64,000 nt of DNA from DASUBV01 sp963725175. GTDB lineage: Bacteria; Actinomycetota; Actinomycetes; Streptosporangiales; Streptosporangiaceae. The position numbers and the translations under genes were made by a program. Shown in pieces: positions 7,296 through 16,184 of the stretch (position 1 is its first letter; every line of letters starts with the position of its first letter). The stretch is from the NCBI GenBank assembly GCA_963725175.1, contig CAVRXH010000006.1, positions 5,952,001 to 6,016,000 on the forward strand, read 5' to 3'. The notes beneath the pieces were generated by a model. That model did not search any database. It had not been told where the DNA came from and worked only from the letters and a program-made list of their open reading frames with translations.

Positions 7296-7535
7296 CTAGC
7301 CGTGCAGGGGGTGCGGGCTAGCGGGCTTGCTCGCGACCACGTAGGCGGCGAAGAGAATCGCTCCGGCAATCAGCGTGACCCTGGTCCACCTGGGGGCGCC
7401 TTTCCAGCTGAAGCCGGCGACCAGCATGGCGGGGACGGTGAGGATCGGAACGACGACTAGGCCGATGATGGCCGCGACCACGGCGAATGTTCCGGTGCGC
7501 TTGCTGTTCAGCGCACCTTTCGGAATGAGTGCCAC
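7296..7535 (-). CDS. Small two-helix membrane protein, function unknown
   Basis: About 79 residues with two hydrophobic helices: FAVVAAIIGLVVVPILTVPA (residues about 17-36) and TRVTLIAGAILFAAYVVA near the C-terminus. A short basic N-terminus (KGALNSKR) should stay in the cytoplasm. I do not recognise the family. The GTG at 7535 is chosen because it gives the conserved-looking start VALIPKGA; an upstream ATG at 7580 would add 15 residues. It is followed by the repeat region and has no clear partner gene. Confidence 0.5.
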   Translation of the reverse strand: MALIPKGALNSKRTGTFAVVAAIIGLVVVPILTVPAMLVAGFSWKGAPRWTRVTLIAGAILFAAYVVASKPASPHPLHG

Positions 7536-7762
7536 GCACTGAGCGTAACTCCGGGTAAACAATTCGTACAGGAATGGCAACTGCGAGAATGATCACAGCG
7601 ACCCTGGAGAGGCCCAAAATCCGTGGTCAGCCGTCCGGACGCGGCGAAAACGCAGGGGAAACGGCGCTGACGTGGCCGCCGGGTGCTGACCGGAATGCCA
7701 GTGGTCTCGCGCCAGAACGTCTATTTGTGCCAATCAGAGAACATCGCGTATCAAGCTTCCCG

Positions 7763-7776
7763 CGAACCATTGTTCG
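7763..7776. promoter_or_regulatory. LexA-type SOS box upstream of the DinB-like gene
   Basis: CGAAC-CATT-GTTCG (7763-7776), extended by one base to GCGAAC-N4-GTTCGC, fits the Gram-positive LexA consensus CGAAC-N4-GTTCG exactly. It lies 45 bp before the start codon at 7821. A possible -10, TAGCGT (7809-7814), places the box slightly upstream of the -35 region, so control needs testing. Confidence 0.6.
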
Positions 7777-7820
7777 CTATCCGAATAGCAGCGTGCGACA
7801 TGTGTTGCTAGCGTTGCGGC

Positions 7821-8324
7821 ATGACCACCGAGCGAGTGCTCCCGGCCCTGGAGGCGGGAGACCGGCAGCTGCTCACGGCCTTCCTGGATTTCCAGCGGGC
7901 CACGCTGGCCACCAAGTGCGCGGGACTGGCCGATGACCAGCTCCGCGAGATGGCGGTCCCGCCGTCCAGCCTGTCGCTGCTCGGCCTGGTCCGGCACATG
8001 GCCGAGGTAGAGAAGAACTGGTTCCGCCCGCTGCTTGAGGGCGACGGCATGGCCGGGATCTGGGCGCCGGGGCTCGACGTTGAGCCGGCCTTTGACGAGG
8101 TGGCGTCGGCCGACGTCGCGGCGGCGTTCACGGCCTGGGACGCCGAGTGCGAGCACGCGCGGGAGCTGGTGGCGGCCGCGCCTTCGCTGGACGCCACCGG
8201 CATGCGCGGCGGCGAGCGGTTCTCGCTGCGCTGGGTGATCGTGCACCTGATCGAGGAGTACGCACGGCACAACGGGCACGCGGACCTGCTGCGCGAGCGA
8301 ATCGACGGCTCGACCGGCCAGTAG
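7821..8324 (+). CDS. DinB-family (DUF664-like) four-helix protein
   Basis: A 167-residue all-helical protein of the DinB/YfiT superfamily. Two histidine motifs that usually make a metal site are present: LLGLVRHMAEVEKNWF near residue 55 and VIVHLIEEYARHNGHADLLRE near the end. Members act as metal-dependent thiol transferases or have unknown roles; the founding Bacillus dinB is DNA-damage-inducible. The LexA-type box upstream makes SOS induction plausible here. TAGCGT sits exactly six bases before the ATG, with no ribosome site between, suggesting a leaderless transcript. Confidence 0.85.
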   Translation: MTTERVLPALEAGDRQLLTAFLDFQRATLATKCAGLADDQLREMAVPPSSLSLLGLVRHMAEVEKNWFRPLLEGDGMAGIWAPGLDVEPAFDEVASADVAAAFTAWDAECEHARELVAAAPSLDATGMRGGERFSLRWVIVHLIEEYARHNGHADLLRERIDGSTGQ

Positions 8325-8424
8325 CCGCGCCAGCCAACGCGCCCCGGCGGTGACGGACTCTTTGCCTGGCCCGGCGTTGACATCGTGCGGACGCGGAGCC
8401 AGGCTCGAACCGCAAACGATTGTG

Positions 8425-8500
8425 GCATGAGGCGATAAGCCGGGATCTGTGCTGGCGCCCGTCGCGGTCACCCCCGCGCACGTCGCCCGTGCATGACCCA
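8425..8500 (-). ncRNA. RNase P RNA 3'-end-like fragment
   Basis: Read on the minus strand, 8435-8450 is ACAGATCCCGGCTTAT, one base different from the near-universal 3' core of bacterial RNase P RNA (ACAGAACCCGGCTTAT). The flanking GGTGACCGCGACGGGCG-type sequence also resembles actinobacterial rnpB. A full gene (about 400 nt) would run into the dehydrogenase coding region, so only a fragment can be present. It may be a remnant or a duplicated 3' end. Confidence 0.35.
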
Positions 8501-8511
8501 GGCGAGGCGAG

Positions 8512-9468
8512 GTGGCCATGTCCGAGCTGAGTTCCGGTGGCCGGGCCGGCTGGCTGGGAACCGGGCGCATGGGGTCCGCGCTGGCCCGTCGGCTGCTGGC
8601 CGGCGGCTGCGACGTGACGGTGTTCAACCGGACCGCGAAGCGGGCCAGCCCGCTGGTCCAGGCGGGTGCCAGGCTGGCGGAAAGCGCCGCCGAGCTGGCC
8701 GGCCTGGACATCGTGTTCGTCACCGTCGGCACTTCCGACGACCTGATCACCGCGCTGCTCGGGCCGGACGGGGTGCTGTCGGGCCAGGGCGCGCCGCCGG
8801 TGGTGGTGGACTGCTCGACGGTGTCGGCCGACGCCTCGCTGCTAGTTCGCGAGCGGCTGGCCGGGCACGGCGCTGCGCTGCTGGCCGCCCCGGTGATGGG
8901 CAACCCGCGGGCCGCCGCGGCGGGCCTGGCGACGCTCGCGGTGTCCGGCCCGCGCACCGCGTTCGAGCAGGCGCGGCCCTACCTGAGCCTGCTCGGTTCT
9001 GGCGCGACCTACGTGGGCGATGGCGAGCAGGCCAGGGTGGTGAAGCTGTGCCACAACCTGTTCCTCGGGGTGGTGTCTCAGTCGCTGGCCGAGATCGCGG
9101 TGCTGGCGGAGAAGAGCGGCGTCAGCCGGCAGGCGCTGATGGCCTGCCTGAACGCCAGCGTGCTCGGCTCGGCGTTCACCAGGTACAAGACGCCGGCGCT
9201 GGTCAACCTGGACTTCGAGGCGACGTTTACCGGCACGCTGCTGCGCAAGGACTTCGACCTGGGCCTGGCCGCCGCCAGGGAGCGCGAGGTGCCGATGCCG
9301 GTGGCCGCGCTGGTGCACCAGCTCGTGCAGGGGCTGGTCGGGCACGGCTACGGCGACCTCGACTTCGCCGCGCTGCTCGCGATCCAGGCGGCCTCGGCAG
9401 GCCTGGATCTGGCCAGCGAGGACGCCCCGGTCTCCGACGGCCTCGACCCGCCAGGCCCGCCGCCCTAG
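8512..9468 (+). CDS. NAD(P)-dependent beta-hydroxyacid dehydrogenase family oxidoreductase
   Basis: A 318-residue protein of the 3-hydroxyisobutyrate dehydrogenase/6-phosphogluconate dehydrogenase-like family. It has an N-terminal Rossmann motif GWLGTGRMGSALARRL (about residues 13-28), the substrate-side motif VVDCSTVSAD (about 96-105), and the catalytic-lysine segment ARVVKLCHNLFLG (about 175-187). The C-terminal helical domain contains TLLRKDFDLGLAAA, typical of the family. These enzymes oxidise or reduce short beta-hydroxy acids or imines. The start may be GTG 8512 or ATG 8518. It stands alone and points toward the M19 peptidase gene. Confidence 0.85.
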   Translation: MAMSELSSGGRAGWLGTGRMGSALARRLLAGGCDVTVFNRTAKRASPLVQAGARLAESAAELAGLDIVFVTVGTSDDLITALLGPDGVLSGQGAPPVVVDCSTVSADASLLVRERLAGHGAALLAAPVMGNPRAAAAGLATLAVSGPRTAFEQARPYLSLLGSGATYVGDGEQARVVKLCHNLFLGVVSQSLAEIAVLAEKSGVSRQALMACLNASVLGSAFTRYKTPALVNLDFEATFTGTLLRKDFDLGLAAAREREVPMPVAALVHQLVQGLVGHGYGDLDFAALLAIQAASAGLDLASEDAPVSDGLDPPGPPP

Positions 9469-9494
9469 CCGCCCGCCCGCGCGAGACCAGAGCC

Positions 9495-10694
9495 TCAGAC
9501 CCAGATTGACCCCAGCGCACGGTAGATGTTGCCGCCGAGAACCGCGCGGATCTGGTCGTCGTCGTAGCCGTGGCTGACCAGCCAGCCGCAGATGTTGGCG
9601 AAATTCTCCGTCGGGTTCTCCAGTCCGTCCACGTACTCGACCCGCTCGAAGGCCGGCCCGCTGGTCGCTCGGCCGAGGCCGAGCAGGTGGCCGAACACCC
9701 GGTGCAGCCCGACATGATCCCCGTAGAGGGTGTCCGGGCCGAACGCGACGTGCTCCAGGCCGACCAGCTCCGCGCAGTACTCGAAGTGATCCATCACCGA
9801 GGAGATGGTGTGCCGGGGATGCGCGCCGGACAGCGTGGTGTGCGGGGCGGCGGACATGCCGATCACCCCGCCGGTTCCCGCCACCGCGCGGAGCACCGCG
9901 TCGGGCTTCATCCGGGGCGTGTCCCAGACCGCCCGCGCGCCCGCGTGGGTGAGGAACACCGGCGCGCTGGTGAGCTCGCAGGTGTCCAGCGCGGTCCGGT
10001 CCGAGGAATGGGACAGGTCGATGGCCAGGCCTAGCCGATTCATCCGGGTCACCGCGCGGCGGCCGAGCGCGGTCAGCCCGCCGTCGCGGGCCTCGTTCAG
10101 CCCGCTGCCGAGGGCGTTGGCGTCGGAGTAGGCGATGCCGATCTGCCGCAGCCCCAGCCCGTACAGGACGTCGAGCCGGTCGATCTCGTTCTCGATGGGC
10201 GTCGCCGCCTCCAGCCCGAACACCAGCCCGACCCGCCCCGCCGCGTGCGCGGCGTCGATGTCGGCCAGGCAGCGGATCACCGTCACCGCGCGCTGGTGGG
10301 CCAGGTCGGCCTGGCGCATGCCCAGGTCGGTGATGATGTCGTCCCACCGCCACGGCGCGTTCCCTGTGACGCAGGCGGTGCCGTCCATCATGTTGTCGAA
10401 CACCACAGTCATCCCGGAGGCGGCCAGGCCCGCGTAGGCGGCGTGCTGCCGCCCGGTGCGGTTGTAGGCGGGCGTCTCCTCCATCCGGGCGGGGAACCTG
10501 ACCGGGTGATCGTGCAGGCTGATCACCAGGCTGCCGTCCAGTAGCCGCGCCGCCCGCTCGCGCTGCGCGGGCGTGAGCCGCGCCGCGTAAGGCGGCACCC
10601 GGCCGAACTCCGGTGCCAGCTCGAACGCGGGGGAGTCGGCACCCGCGCCCAGGTAGGAGTACGCCGTATACGGCCGGCCAGGGTCGTCAGTCAT
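9495..10694 (-). CDS. Membrane-dipeptidase-type peptidase (family M19)
   Basis: A 399-residue TIM-barrel metallohydrolase. Visible M19 features are VISLHDHPVRFP (about 57-68, replacing the canonical DGHNDLP), VFGLEAATPIENE with the bridging glutamate, AIDLSHSSDRTALD and PVFLTHAGARAVWDTPR with the later zinc histidines, and FGPDTLYGDH. Family members cleave dipeptides, often with D-residues. The N-terminal motif departs from the standard, which points to a divergent subgroup. It overlaps the preceding M20 peptidase gene by eight bases, so the two are coupled. A peptide- or amide-scavenging operon with the SDR is likely. Confidence 0.85.
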   Translation of the reverse strand: MTDDPGRPYTAYSYLGAGADSPAFELAPEFGRVPPYAARLTPAQRERAARLLDGSLVISLHDHPVRFPARMEETPAYNRTGRQHAAYAGLAASGMTVVFDNMMDGTACVTGNAPWRWDDIITDLGMRQADLAHQRAVTVIRCLADIDAAHAAGRVGLVFGLEAATPIENEIDRLDVLYGLGLRQIGIAYSDANALGSGLNEARDGGLTALGRRAVTRMNRLGLAIDLSHSSDRTALDTCELTSAPVFLTHAGARAVWDTPRMKPDAVLRAVAGTGGVIGMSAAPHTTLSGAHPRHTISSVMDHFEYCAELVGLEHVAFGPDTLYGDHVGLHRVFGHLLGLGRATSGPAFERVEYVDGLENPTENFANICGWLVSHGYDDDQIRAVLGGNIYRALGSIWV

Positions 10695-12108
10695 CGCCAG
10701 GTCCTCTCTCGCGCCGAGCCGGCTCGCGCCCGTCCGGAGTCGGCCCAGGCAAGCGAGCCGCGGCGAGCCGGTGCGGTCCCGCCGCGAGCAGCCGCCAGAG
10801 CATTTCCCAGGCTCGCATGCCCTCGCGCAGCCTGGCGATGCGCAGGAACTCGCCCGGCGCGTGCAGCCGCTCGTCCGAGGTCGAGAACGAGAAGAACAGC
10901 GTCTTCACCCCGAGCACTCGCTCGAACAGGTCGGTGGCCGGCAGCGTGCCGGCGATGGCGGCGTGCAGCACCGGCTGGCCGGGGTAGACCGACTCCAGGG
11001 CCGCCGTGGCGGCGCGGATGGCCGGGTGCGCGGCCGGGATCGTGTACGCGGGGACCCGCGCCTGGTCCGGGCGGGTCAGCACCCGGACGCCGGGCAGGTC
11101 CAGCCCGTGCACGTGCGCCTCGATCGCCGCCAGGACGCGATCGGGGTGCTGGCCCGGCACCAGGCGGCAGGACAGGTGCGCGGTGGCGGCGCGCGGGATG
11201 ACGGTGTACTTCCCGCCGCCGGAGATCCCGTTGACCTCCAGCGTCGGCCGTTCCCAGAGCCGCTCAAGCGTGGAGTACCCCGGCTCGCCGTGCGCCTCGC
11301 GGAGCCCGAGTCCGCCCAGGTACTCCGTTTCGCTGAAATCGACAGCCGCGATCTGGCGGCGGCGTCCGGCGGGCAGTTCGGGTACCCCGTCGTAGAACCC
11401 GGCTACGGCGACGCCGCCGTCGCGGTCATGCAGGCTCGCGACGATCGCGGCCAGGGCGTGCAGCGGGTTGGCGACCGTGCCGCCGTACCGGCCCGAGTGC
11501 AGGTCGGCAGCCGCGCCCTCGACGGTGATGTCCAGGCTCGCCAGTCCCTTGGAGGCCAGCGCCAGCGATGGCTCGCCCGGCCGCCACATGGCGCCGTCGG
11601 CCGAGATGACCAGGTCGGCGGCGAGCGCGGCGGCGTGCTGGCGGACGAACTCCGGCAGGTGCGGGCTGCCGATCTCCTCCTCGCCCTCGATGAGGAACTT
11701 CACGTTCAGCGGCAGCGCGCCCTCCTGGCCGAGGAACGCCTGCGCGGTCTTGAGCACCAGGTAGACCGGGCCCTTGTCGTCGGTGACGCCCCGGCCGACC
11801 GCGATATCGCCGCGCACCGTCAGCTCGAACGGCGGCGAGGGCCAGTCGGCCAGGTCGCCGGGCGGCTGCACGTCGTAGTGCCCGTAGACCAGCACGGTCG
11901 GCGCGCCCGGCGCGCCCAGCCACTCGCCGAGCACCACCGGGTGCCCGGCGGTGGGCAGCACCCGCCCGCCGGCGAAGCCGAGCTGCCCGGCTACCCAGTC
12001 CGCGGCGGCCCGCATCACGGCGGCACCGGCGTGCCTGCTGACGCTCGGCACGGCGACGTACTGAGCCAGCTCGCCGAGGTAGCGCGCGTCGTAGCCGAGG
12101 GTGAGCAT
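10687..12108 (-). CDS. M20-family dipeptidase/amidohydrolase
   Basis: A 473-residue M20/M25/M40 metallopeptidase. The di-zinc ligands and catalytic residues are visible: GHYDVQPP (H77, catalytic D79), RGVTDDKGP (D110), EGEEEIGS (catalytic E143 and zinc E144), and LVISADGA. The inserted dimerisation domain (about 190-350) contains GISGGGKYTVIPRAATAHLS, as in carnosinase-like and CPG2-like enzymes. It probably hydrolyses dipeptides or N-acyl amino acids in the cytoplasm. It is the middle gene of a leftward operon with an SDR upstream and an M19 peptidase overlapping downstream. Confidence 0.88.
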   Translation of the reverse strand: MLTLGYDARYLGELAQYVAVPSVSRHAGAAVMRAAADWVAGQLGFAGGRVLPTAGHPVVLGEWLGAPGAPTVLVYGHYDVQPPGDLADWPSPPFELTVRGDIAVGRGVTDDKGPVYLVLKTAQAFLGQEGALPLNVKFLIEGEEEIGSPHLPEFVRQHAAALAADLVISADGAMWRPGEPSLALASKGLASLDITVEGAAADLHSGRYGGTVANPLHALAAIVASLHDRDGGVAVAGFYDGVPELPAGRRRQIAAVDFSETEYLGGLGLREAHGEPGYSTLERLWERPTLEVNGISGGGKYTVIPRAATAHLSCRLVPGQHPDRVLAAIEAHVHGLDLPGVRVLTRPDQARVPAYTIPAAHPAIRAATAALESVYPGQPVLHAAIAGTLPATDLFERVLGVKTLFFSFSTSDERLHAPGEFLRIARLREGMRAWEMLWRLLAAGPHRLAAARLPGPTPDGREPARRERGPGDD

Positions 12109-12117
12109 GGCCGCGCG

Positions 12118-12813
12118 CTAGCTGTGCCCGCCGTCGATGGCGATGACCTGGCCGGTCACCCACGACGACTGCGGCGCGGCGAAGAACAGCACCCCGTTGG
12201 CGATGTCGGCCGGGTCGCCAAGCCGCCGCATGGCGATGCCCGCGACCAGGTCGCGCTGGCCGCCCGGGCCGTAGCTCTGCCACTGCGCGATGGTGGTCGG
12301 GTTGGACAGGATGAAGCCGGGCGCGATGCAGTTGACCGTGATGCCGAACGGGCCGAGCTCGTGCGCGAGCTGGCGGGTCAGCCCGATCTGCGCCGCCTTA
12401 GCGCTCGCGTAGGCCTGGATGCCCGTCTTGCTGACGCCAAGCCCGGCGGCCGAGGAGATGGTGACGATCCGGCCCCAGCGGCGCTGCTTCATGCCAGGAA
12501 CCACCGCCCTGGTGCACAGGAACGCGGTGGTCAGGTTGGCGTTCACCACCGCGGCCCAGTCCGCGTCCGGCACGTCCTCCAGCGGCCTGCCGACCTGCCC
12601 GGCGACCCCGCCCGCGTTGTTGACGAGGATGTCCACCGGGCCGGCCGCGGCGAAGAACGCGCGCACCTGACCGGGGTCCGACAGGTCGGCGGTGTCGGTG
12701 TCCACCGGGTGCACCGTCGCCCCGGCGTCCCGCAGGGCGGCGGCGATGGCCGCGCCGATGCCGTGCGCGGTGCCCGTCACCACGGCGTTCTTCCCGGCCA
12801 GCCCGGTCGTCAT
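12118..12813 (-). CDS. SDR-family oxidoreductase (FabG-like)
   Basis: A 231-residue classical short-chain dehydrogenase. It has the cofactor motif TGTAHGIG (13-20), the structural NNAG (65-68), the catalytic serine in ISSAAG (120-121), and Tyr135/Lys139 in YASAK. The C-terminal LVAGIAMRRLGDPADIANG and VIAIDGGHS are typical of the FabG branch. An acidic residue after beta-2 (VDTD) suggests preference for NAD(H). It is the first gene of the operon with the M20 and M19 peptidases and probably oxidises or reduces a hydroxy compound in the same catabolic route; the substrate cannot be named. Confidence 0.87.
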   Translation of the reverse strand: MTTGLAGKNAVVTGTAHGIGAAIAAALRDAGATVHPVDTDTADLSDPGQVRAFFAAAGPVDILVNNAGGVAGQVGRPLEDVPDADWAAVVNANLTTAFLCTRAVVPGMKQRRWGRIVTISSAAGLGVSKTGIQAYASAKAAQIGLTRQLAHELGPFGITVNCIAPGFILSNPTTIAQWQSYGPGGQRDLVAGIAMRRLGDPADIANGVLFFAAPQSSWVTGQVIAIDGGHS

Positions 12814-12946
12814 CGGGAGCGATCACCTGCCTCGCGGTGCCGTCGCGAGGCAGCCGCGGCGGTCGTCCCGATGTTAACGCAAACGTGTTACTAGCGTATA
12901 TAGGGCATTTACCCTGAACGGGGATGCTCGGCGCCAGCCGCCGTTC

Positions 12947-13801
12947 TCAGGCGCTGATCAGGATGATGCCGACCGCGATGACGATCGCGGCGGCGACCCG
13001 CCTGGTACCGAAGCGCTCCCGGAAGAAAACCATCCCGATCAGCGCCGCGAACACCACGCTGACCTCGCGGATGGCGGCGACCTCGGCCATCGGCGCGCGG
13101 GCCTGCGCCCACAGCACCACCCCGTAGGCCAGCGCGGCCAGCGCCCCGGCCAGCAGGCCGCGGCTCACCAGCCGGGCGTCGCGCCAGGCCGCGGCCGGCC
13201 GCCGGGCCAGCGCCGCGATCAGGAACGGCGGCCCCTGGAGCACGAACAGCAGCCCGGTGTAGGAGTAGGGATCATGCGCGGCCCGCACGCCGATGCCGTC
13301 CACCACCGTGTAGCTGGCGATGGTGACGCCGGTCAGCAGCGCGACCCCGATGGCCGGCAGCTCGGCCCGGCTCGGCCAGCCCGCCGACAGCGCGAGGCTC
13401 ATCAGCCCGGCGGCCAGGATCGCCACCCCGGCCAGCGCCCCGGCGGCCAGGTGCTCGTGGGCGAACACGGCCGCGCCGAGCGCGACCAGCAGCGGTGAGG
13501 TGCCGCGGGCGATCGGGTACACCTGGTTGAACGAGCCCAGCCGGTAGGAGGCCATCAGCCCGGCCTCGTACGCGATGTGAATGGCCGCCGAGATGATCGC
13601 CAGCAGCACGGCCTTGCCAGGCGGCAGCCCGGCCAGCCCGAGCGCGACCGCGCCGCCCGCCGTCAGCGCGACGCCGATCAGCGCGAACGCCATCAGCCGG
13701 TCGCTGATGTCCTTGGCGATCGCGTTCCAGGTGGCGTGCAGCGCGCCCGCGCCGATCACGATGACCACGATCAGCCCGGTGAGCTGCGGCTGACCGCCCA
13801 T
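12947..13801 (-). CDS. EamA/DMT-family transporter
   Basis: A 284-residue membrane protein with about ten transmembrane helices in two repeated EamA halves. The first half has LHATWNAIAKDISDRL and the second has VYPIARGTSPLLVALGA, which are signature stretches of the 10-TMS drug/metabolite transporter superfamily. Such proteins export amino acids or other small metabolites. The positive RERFGTRR loop precedes the last helix. It is separated from the SDR gene by about 130 bases and is followed eight bases upstream by a PrmC-like gene reading the same way, so the two may be co-transcribed. Confidence 0.85.
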   Translation of the reverse strand: MGGQPQLTGLIVVIVIGAGALHATWNAIAKDISDRLMAFALIGVALTAGGAVALGLAGLPPGKAVLLAIISAAIHIAYEAGLMASYRLGSFNQVYPIARGTSPLLVALGAAVFAHEHLAAGALAGVAILAAGLMSLALSAGWPSRAELPAIGVALLTGVTIASYTVVDGIGVRAAHDPYSYTGLLFVLQGPPFLIAALARRPAAAWRDARLVSRGLLAGALAALAYGVVLWAQARAPMAEVAAIREVSVVFAALIGMVFFRERFGTRRVAAAIVIAVGIILISA

Positions 13802-13809
13802 GCCCGGGG

Positions 13810-14640
13810 CTACGCCCGGCCCGGCCGGTCAGCCGGCCTGGTGCCGGCCACGATCGTCGCGCCCAGCTCGGGGTCGTGCATCGACCCGCCGCGCAGCCCG
13901 GCGTCCGCGACCGCCCGCACGGCGCTCGCGAGCTGCCGGTCGCTGGTCTCGATGAGCAGCCAGCCACCGGGCGCGAGCCAGGACGGCGCGCCCGCGGCGA
14001 CCCGGCGCAGCAGGTCAAGGCCGTCCGGGCCGCCGTCCAGCGTGGCCGCCGGCTCGTGGTCCCGCGCCTCGGGCGGCAGCAGCGCGATCTCGGCGGTCGG
14101 CACGTACGGCACGTTCGCCGTGATCAGGGTGACCCGGCCGCGCAGGCTCGCGGGCAGCGCGTCGTACAGGTCGCCGGCGTAGACCCGCCCGGCCGCGCCG
14201 AGGTTGGCACGGGCGCAGGCCACGGCCGCCGGATCGGCGTCGGCCGCGTGCAGCTCAGTGCTGCCAGCGCCCAGCCCGCCCAGCCCGGCCAGCACGGCCG
14301 CGCCGATCGCGGCGGAGCCGCAGCACAGGTCGACGACGACGTGCGGCCCGGCGGACCGGCGGGCCAGCGCGATAGCGTGGCGGGCCAGGAACTCGGTGCG
14401 GCGGCGCGGGATGAACACGCCCGGCGTGACAGCAATGCGCAGCCCGCAGAACTCCGCCCAGCCCAGCACCAGCTCAAGCGGCAGCCCGTCCGCGCGCCGC
14501 GCGGCCAGCTCCGCGGCCTGCGCCGGGCTCGCCGCCGCCTGCGTGATCAGCCGGGCCTCGTCCTCGGCGAAGACACAGCCGGCGGCCCGGAGCAGCGCCA
14601 CGAGGGCTGGATCCGGCGGGGGAGCGGGGAATTCAGGCAT
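13810..14640 (-). CDS. PrmC-like N5-glutamine methyltransferase homologue
   Basis: A 276-residue class I SAM-dependent methyltransferase of the HemK/PrmC family. A helical N-terminal part is followed by the region GVFIPRRRTEFLARHA, SAM motif I VVDLCCGSAAIGAAVLAGL, and motif IV NVPYVP, which replaces the usual NPPY. True PrmC methylates the GGQ glutamine of release factors. The N-V-P-Y variant and the short N-terminal domain mark a paralogue whose target is unknown. The ATG at 14640 gives a family-like start (MPEFPAPPPDPAL). Confidence 0.8.
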   Translation of the reverse strand: MPEFPAPPPDPALVALLRAAGCVFAEDEARLITQAAASPAQAAELAARRADGLPLELVLGWAEFCGLRIAVTPGVFIPRRRTEFLARHAIALARRSAGPHVVVDLCCGSAAIGAAVLAGLGGLGAGSTELHAADADPAAVACARANLGAAGRVYAGDLYDALPASLRGRVTLITANVPYVPTAEIALLPPEARDHEPAATLDGGPDGLDLLRRVAAGAPSWLAPGGWLLIETSDRQLASAVRAVADAGLRGGSMHDPELGATIVAGTRPADRPGRA

Positions 14641-14690
14641 GCAACCCGAAACCCTATCCAGGGCCGCGCGCCGCCCGGCCGTGCGGGGGC

Positions 14691-15935
14691 TCATCCCGGC
14701 AGCGGCGCGGGATCTGGCCCCAGGGCTGGCGGCCGCGCGGCGGCGGCGAGCGCGAGGACGGCCACGGCGCTGAGCAGCGCCGCGGCGGCGTAGGGCAGCC
14801 GGTAGGACAGGTGCGCGATGGCGGCGGCGCCGATCGCCTGGCCGAACGGCACCACCCCGAACAGCAGGAAGGACCACGCCGCCGACACCCGGCCCTGCAG
14901 CTGCTCGGGGGTCAGCCGCTGACTGAGATTGATCACCGCGACCACGGTCCACGGCAGCGCGAACCCGGCCAGCGCGTACGCCGCGAGGTCCAGGCCGAGC
15001 ACCGGGATCGTGAGCAGCGCCGAGGCCAGCGCGCAGTTGACCAGGCCGGCTAGCTGGAGGAACCGCTCGCCCCTGCGGCGGATGATCCTGGCGCTGACCA
15101 GGCCGGCCACGACTGAGCCCGCGCCGAGCATCGCGCTGAAGACGCCGAGGAACGCCGGGCGCTGGTGCACCGCCGTGACCATGCTGTACTGCGCGCCCGA
15201 GCTGAGGCTAGAGGCGAACATGGCCAGCGTCGCGGCCAGCGTCGCCGACCGCAGGCCAGGCGTCCGCCAGACGTGGCTGAACCCCGCGACCGCCTCGGTG
15301 CGCCACCGGCCCGCCGGCCGGCCGCGCCGGGGCTCGGTGATCCGCAGCCGGGACAGCGCGGCCACCGCGACCAGGAAGGTGGCCGAGTCGAGCGCGGCCA
15401 CGACGCCGCCGCCGAACAGCTCGAACAGGCCCGCGCCGAACAGCGGCGCGACCAGCTTGCCGCCCTCGGTGATGCTCATCATCAGGCCGTTGATCCGGCG
15501 GCGCTCGCTGAGGGAGAACATCGTGTAGAACAGCCCGCTCGACGCCGGCCCGTCCACGACCATGGACAGGCCGTAGCAGGCCATCACCGCGTAGATCATC
15601 CACACGGCAGCGGAGGTGCGGACCGCGAGCAGCGGCAGCAGGACCAGTGCCATCGCCAGGTTCACCGCGATCAGCAGCCGCCTCCTGGGCAGCCGGTCGG
15701 CCAGCATCCCGGCCGGCGCCGCGAGCAGCGTCGGCGCGTAGACGCAGACCTGGGCCAGCGCGGCCATCGAGCTGCTGCCGGTCAGCTCCTTGACCCAGAT
15801 CCCCGCCACCAGGCTCATCGCGCCATTGCCCAGCAGCGAGGCCGACACCCCGGTCAGGTAAATGCGCGCGTTCCTGCGCTGCTCCGCCTGGCCGGGCGCC
15901 CCGCCCGGCGTTCGGACGGCGGGCGGGGTGGTCAT
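14691..15935 (-). CDS. MFS transporter
   Basis: A 414-residue major facilitator protein with about twelve hydrophobic helices. The loop between helices 2 and 3 reads AGMLADRLPRRRLL, the standard MFS motif A. A central basic loop (about residues 200-220, RRGRPAGRWRTEA) separates the two six-helix halves. It most resembles DHA3-type exporters of small lipophilic compounds or siderophores. It lies 50 bases upstream of the PrmC-like gene on the same strand. There is no regulator beside it. About 250 bases of comparatively AT-rich, gene-free DNA lies upstream, likely holding its promoter. Confidence 0.85.
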   Translation of the reverse strand: MTTPPAVRTPGGAPGQAEQRRNARIYLTGVSASLLGNGAMSLVAGIWVKELTGSSSMAALAQVCVYAPTLLAAPAGMLADRLPRRRLLIAVNLAMALVLLPLLAVRTSAAVWMIYAVMACYGLSMVVDGPASSGLFYTMFSLSERRRINGLMMSITEGGKLVAPLFGAGLFELFGGGVVAALDSATFLVAVAALSRLRITEPRRGRPAGRWRTEAVAGFSHVWRTPGLRSATLAATLAMFASSLSSGAQYSMVTAVHQRPAFLGVFSAMLGAGSVVAGLVSARIIRRRGERFLQLAGLVNCALASALLTIPVLGLDLAAYALAGFALPWTVVAVINLSQRLTPEQLQGRVSAAWSFLLFGVVPFGQAIGAAAIAHLSYRLPYAAAALLSAVAVLALAAAARPPALGPDPAPLPG

Positions 15936-16184
15936 TAATCCACTCTAAGCCGCATTTCTTATTCGCGCGGTCCTGATAGCCGCTGACGTGGCCGGATCTG
16001 AATAAGTCGGGCCTGGTTCATATTCTCGGTATATGAGATTTACTGCGGTGATAATGCGCCTGGTAATTGCACTCCGACCGCCGCCCGGCAATTTCGCGCG
16101 TCCTTGGCTTATCAGGAGGGCTGGCCTGCCGCCGTGAGCAGCCCGCTCAGGGTGCCTGCCGTGCCGGAGGCCGGGACGCGCGGC

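Noticed and set aside
6971..7369. Frame encoding repeated ALPCP units
   Set aside because: It is only the translation of the AGGGC microsatellite.
12840..12946. Inverted-repeat-like AACGCAAACGTGTT upstream of the SDR operon
   Set aside because: The arms match at only four bases each and no regulator is adjacent, so it is too weak to call an operator.
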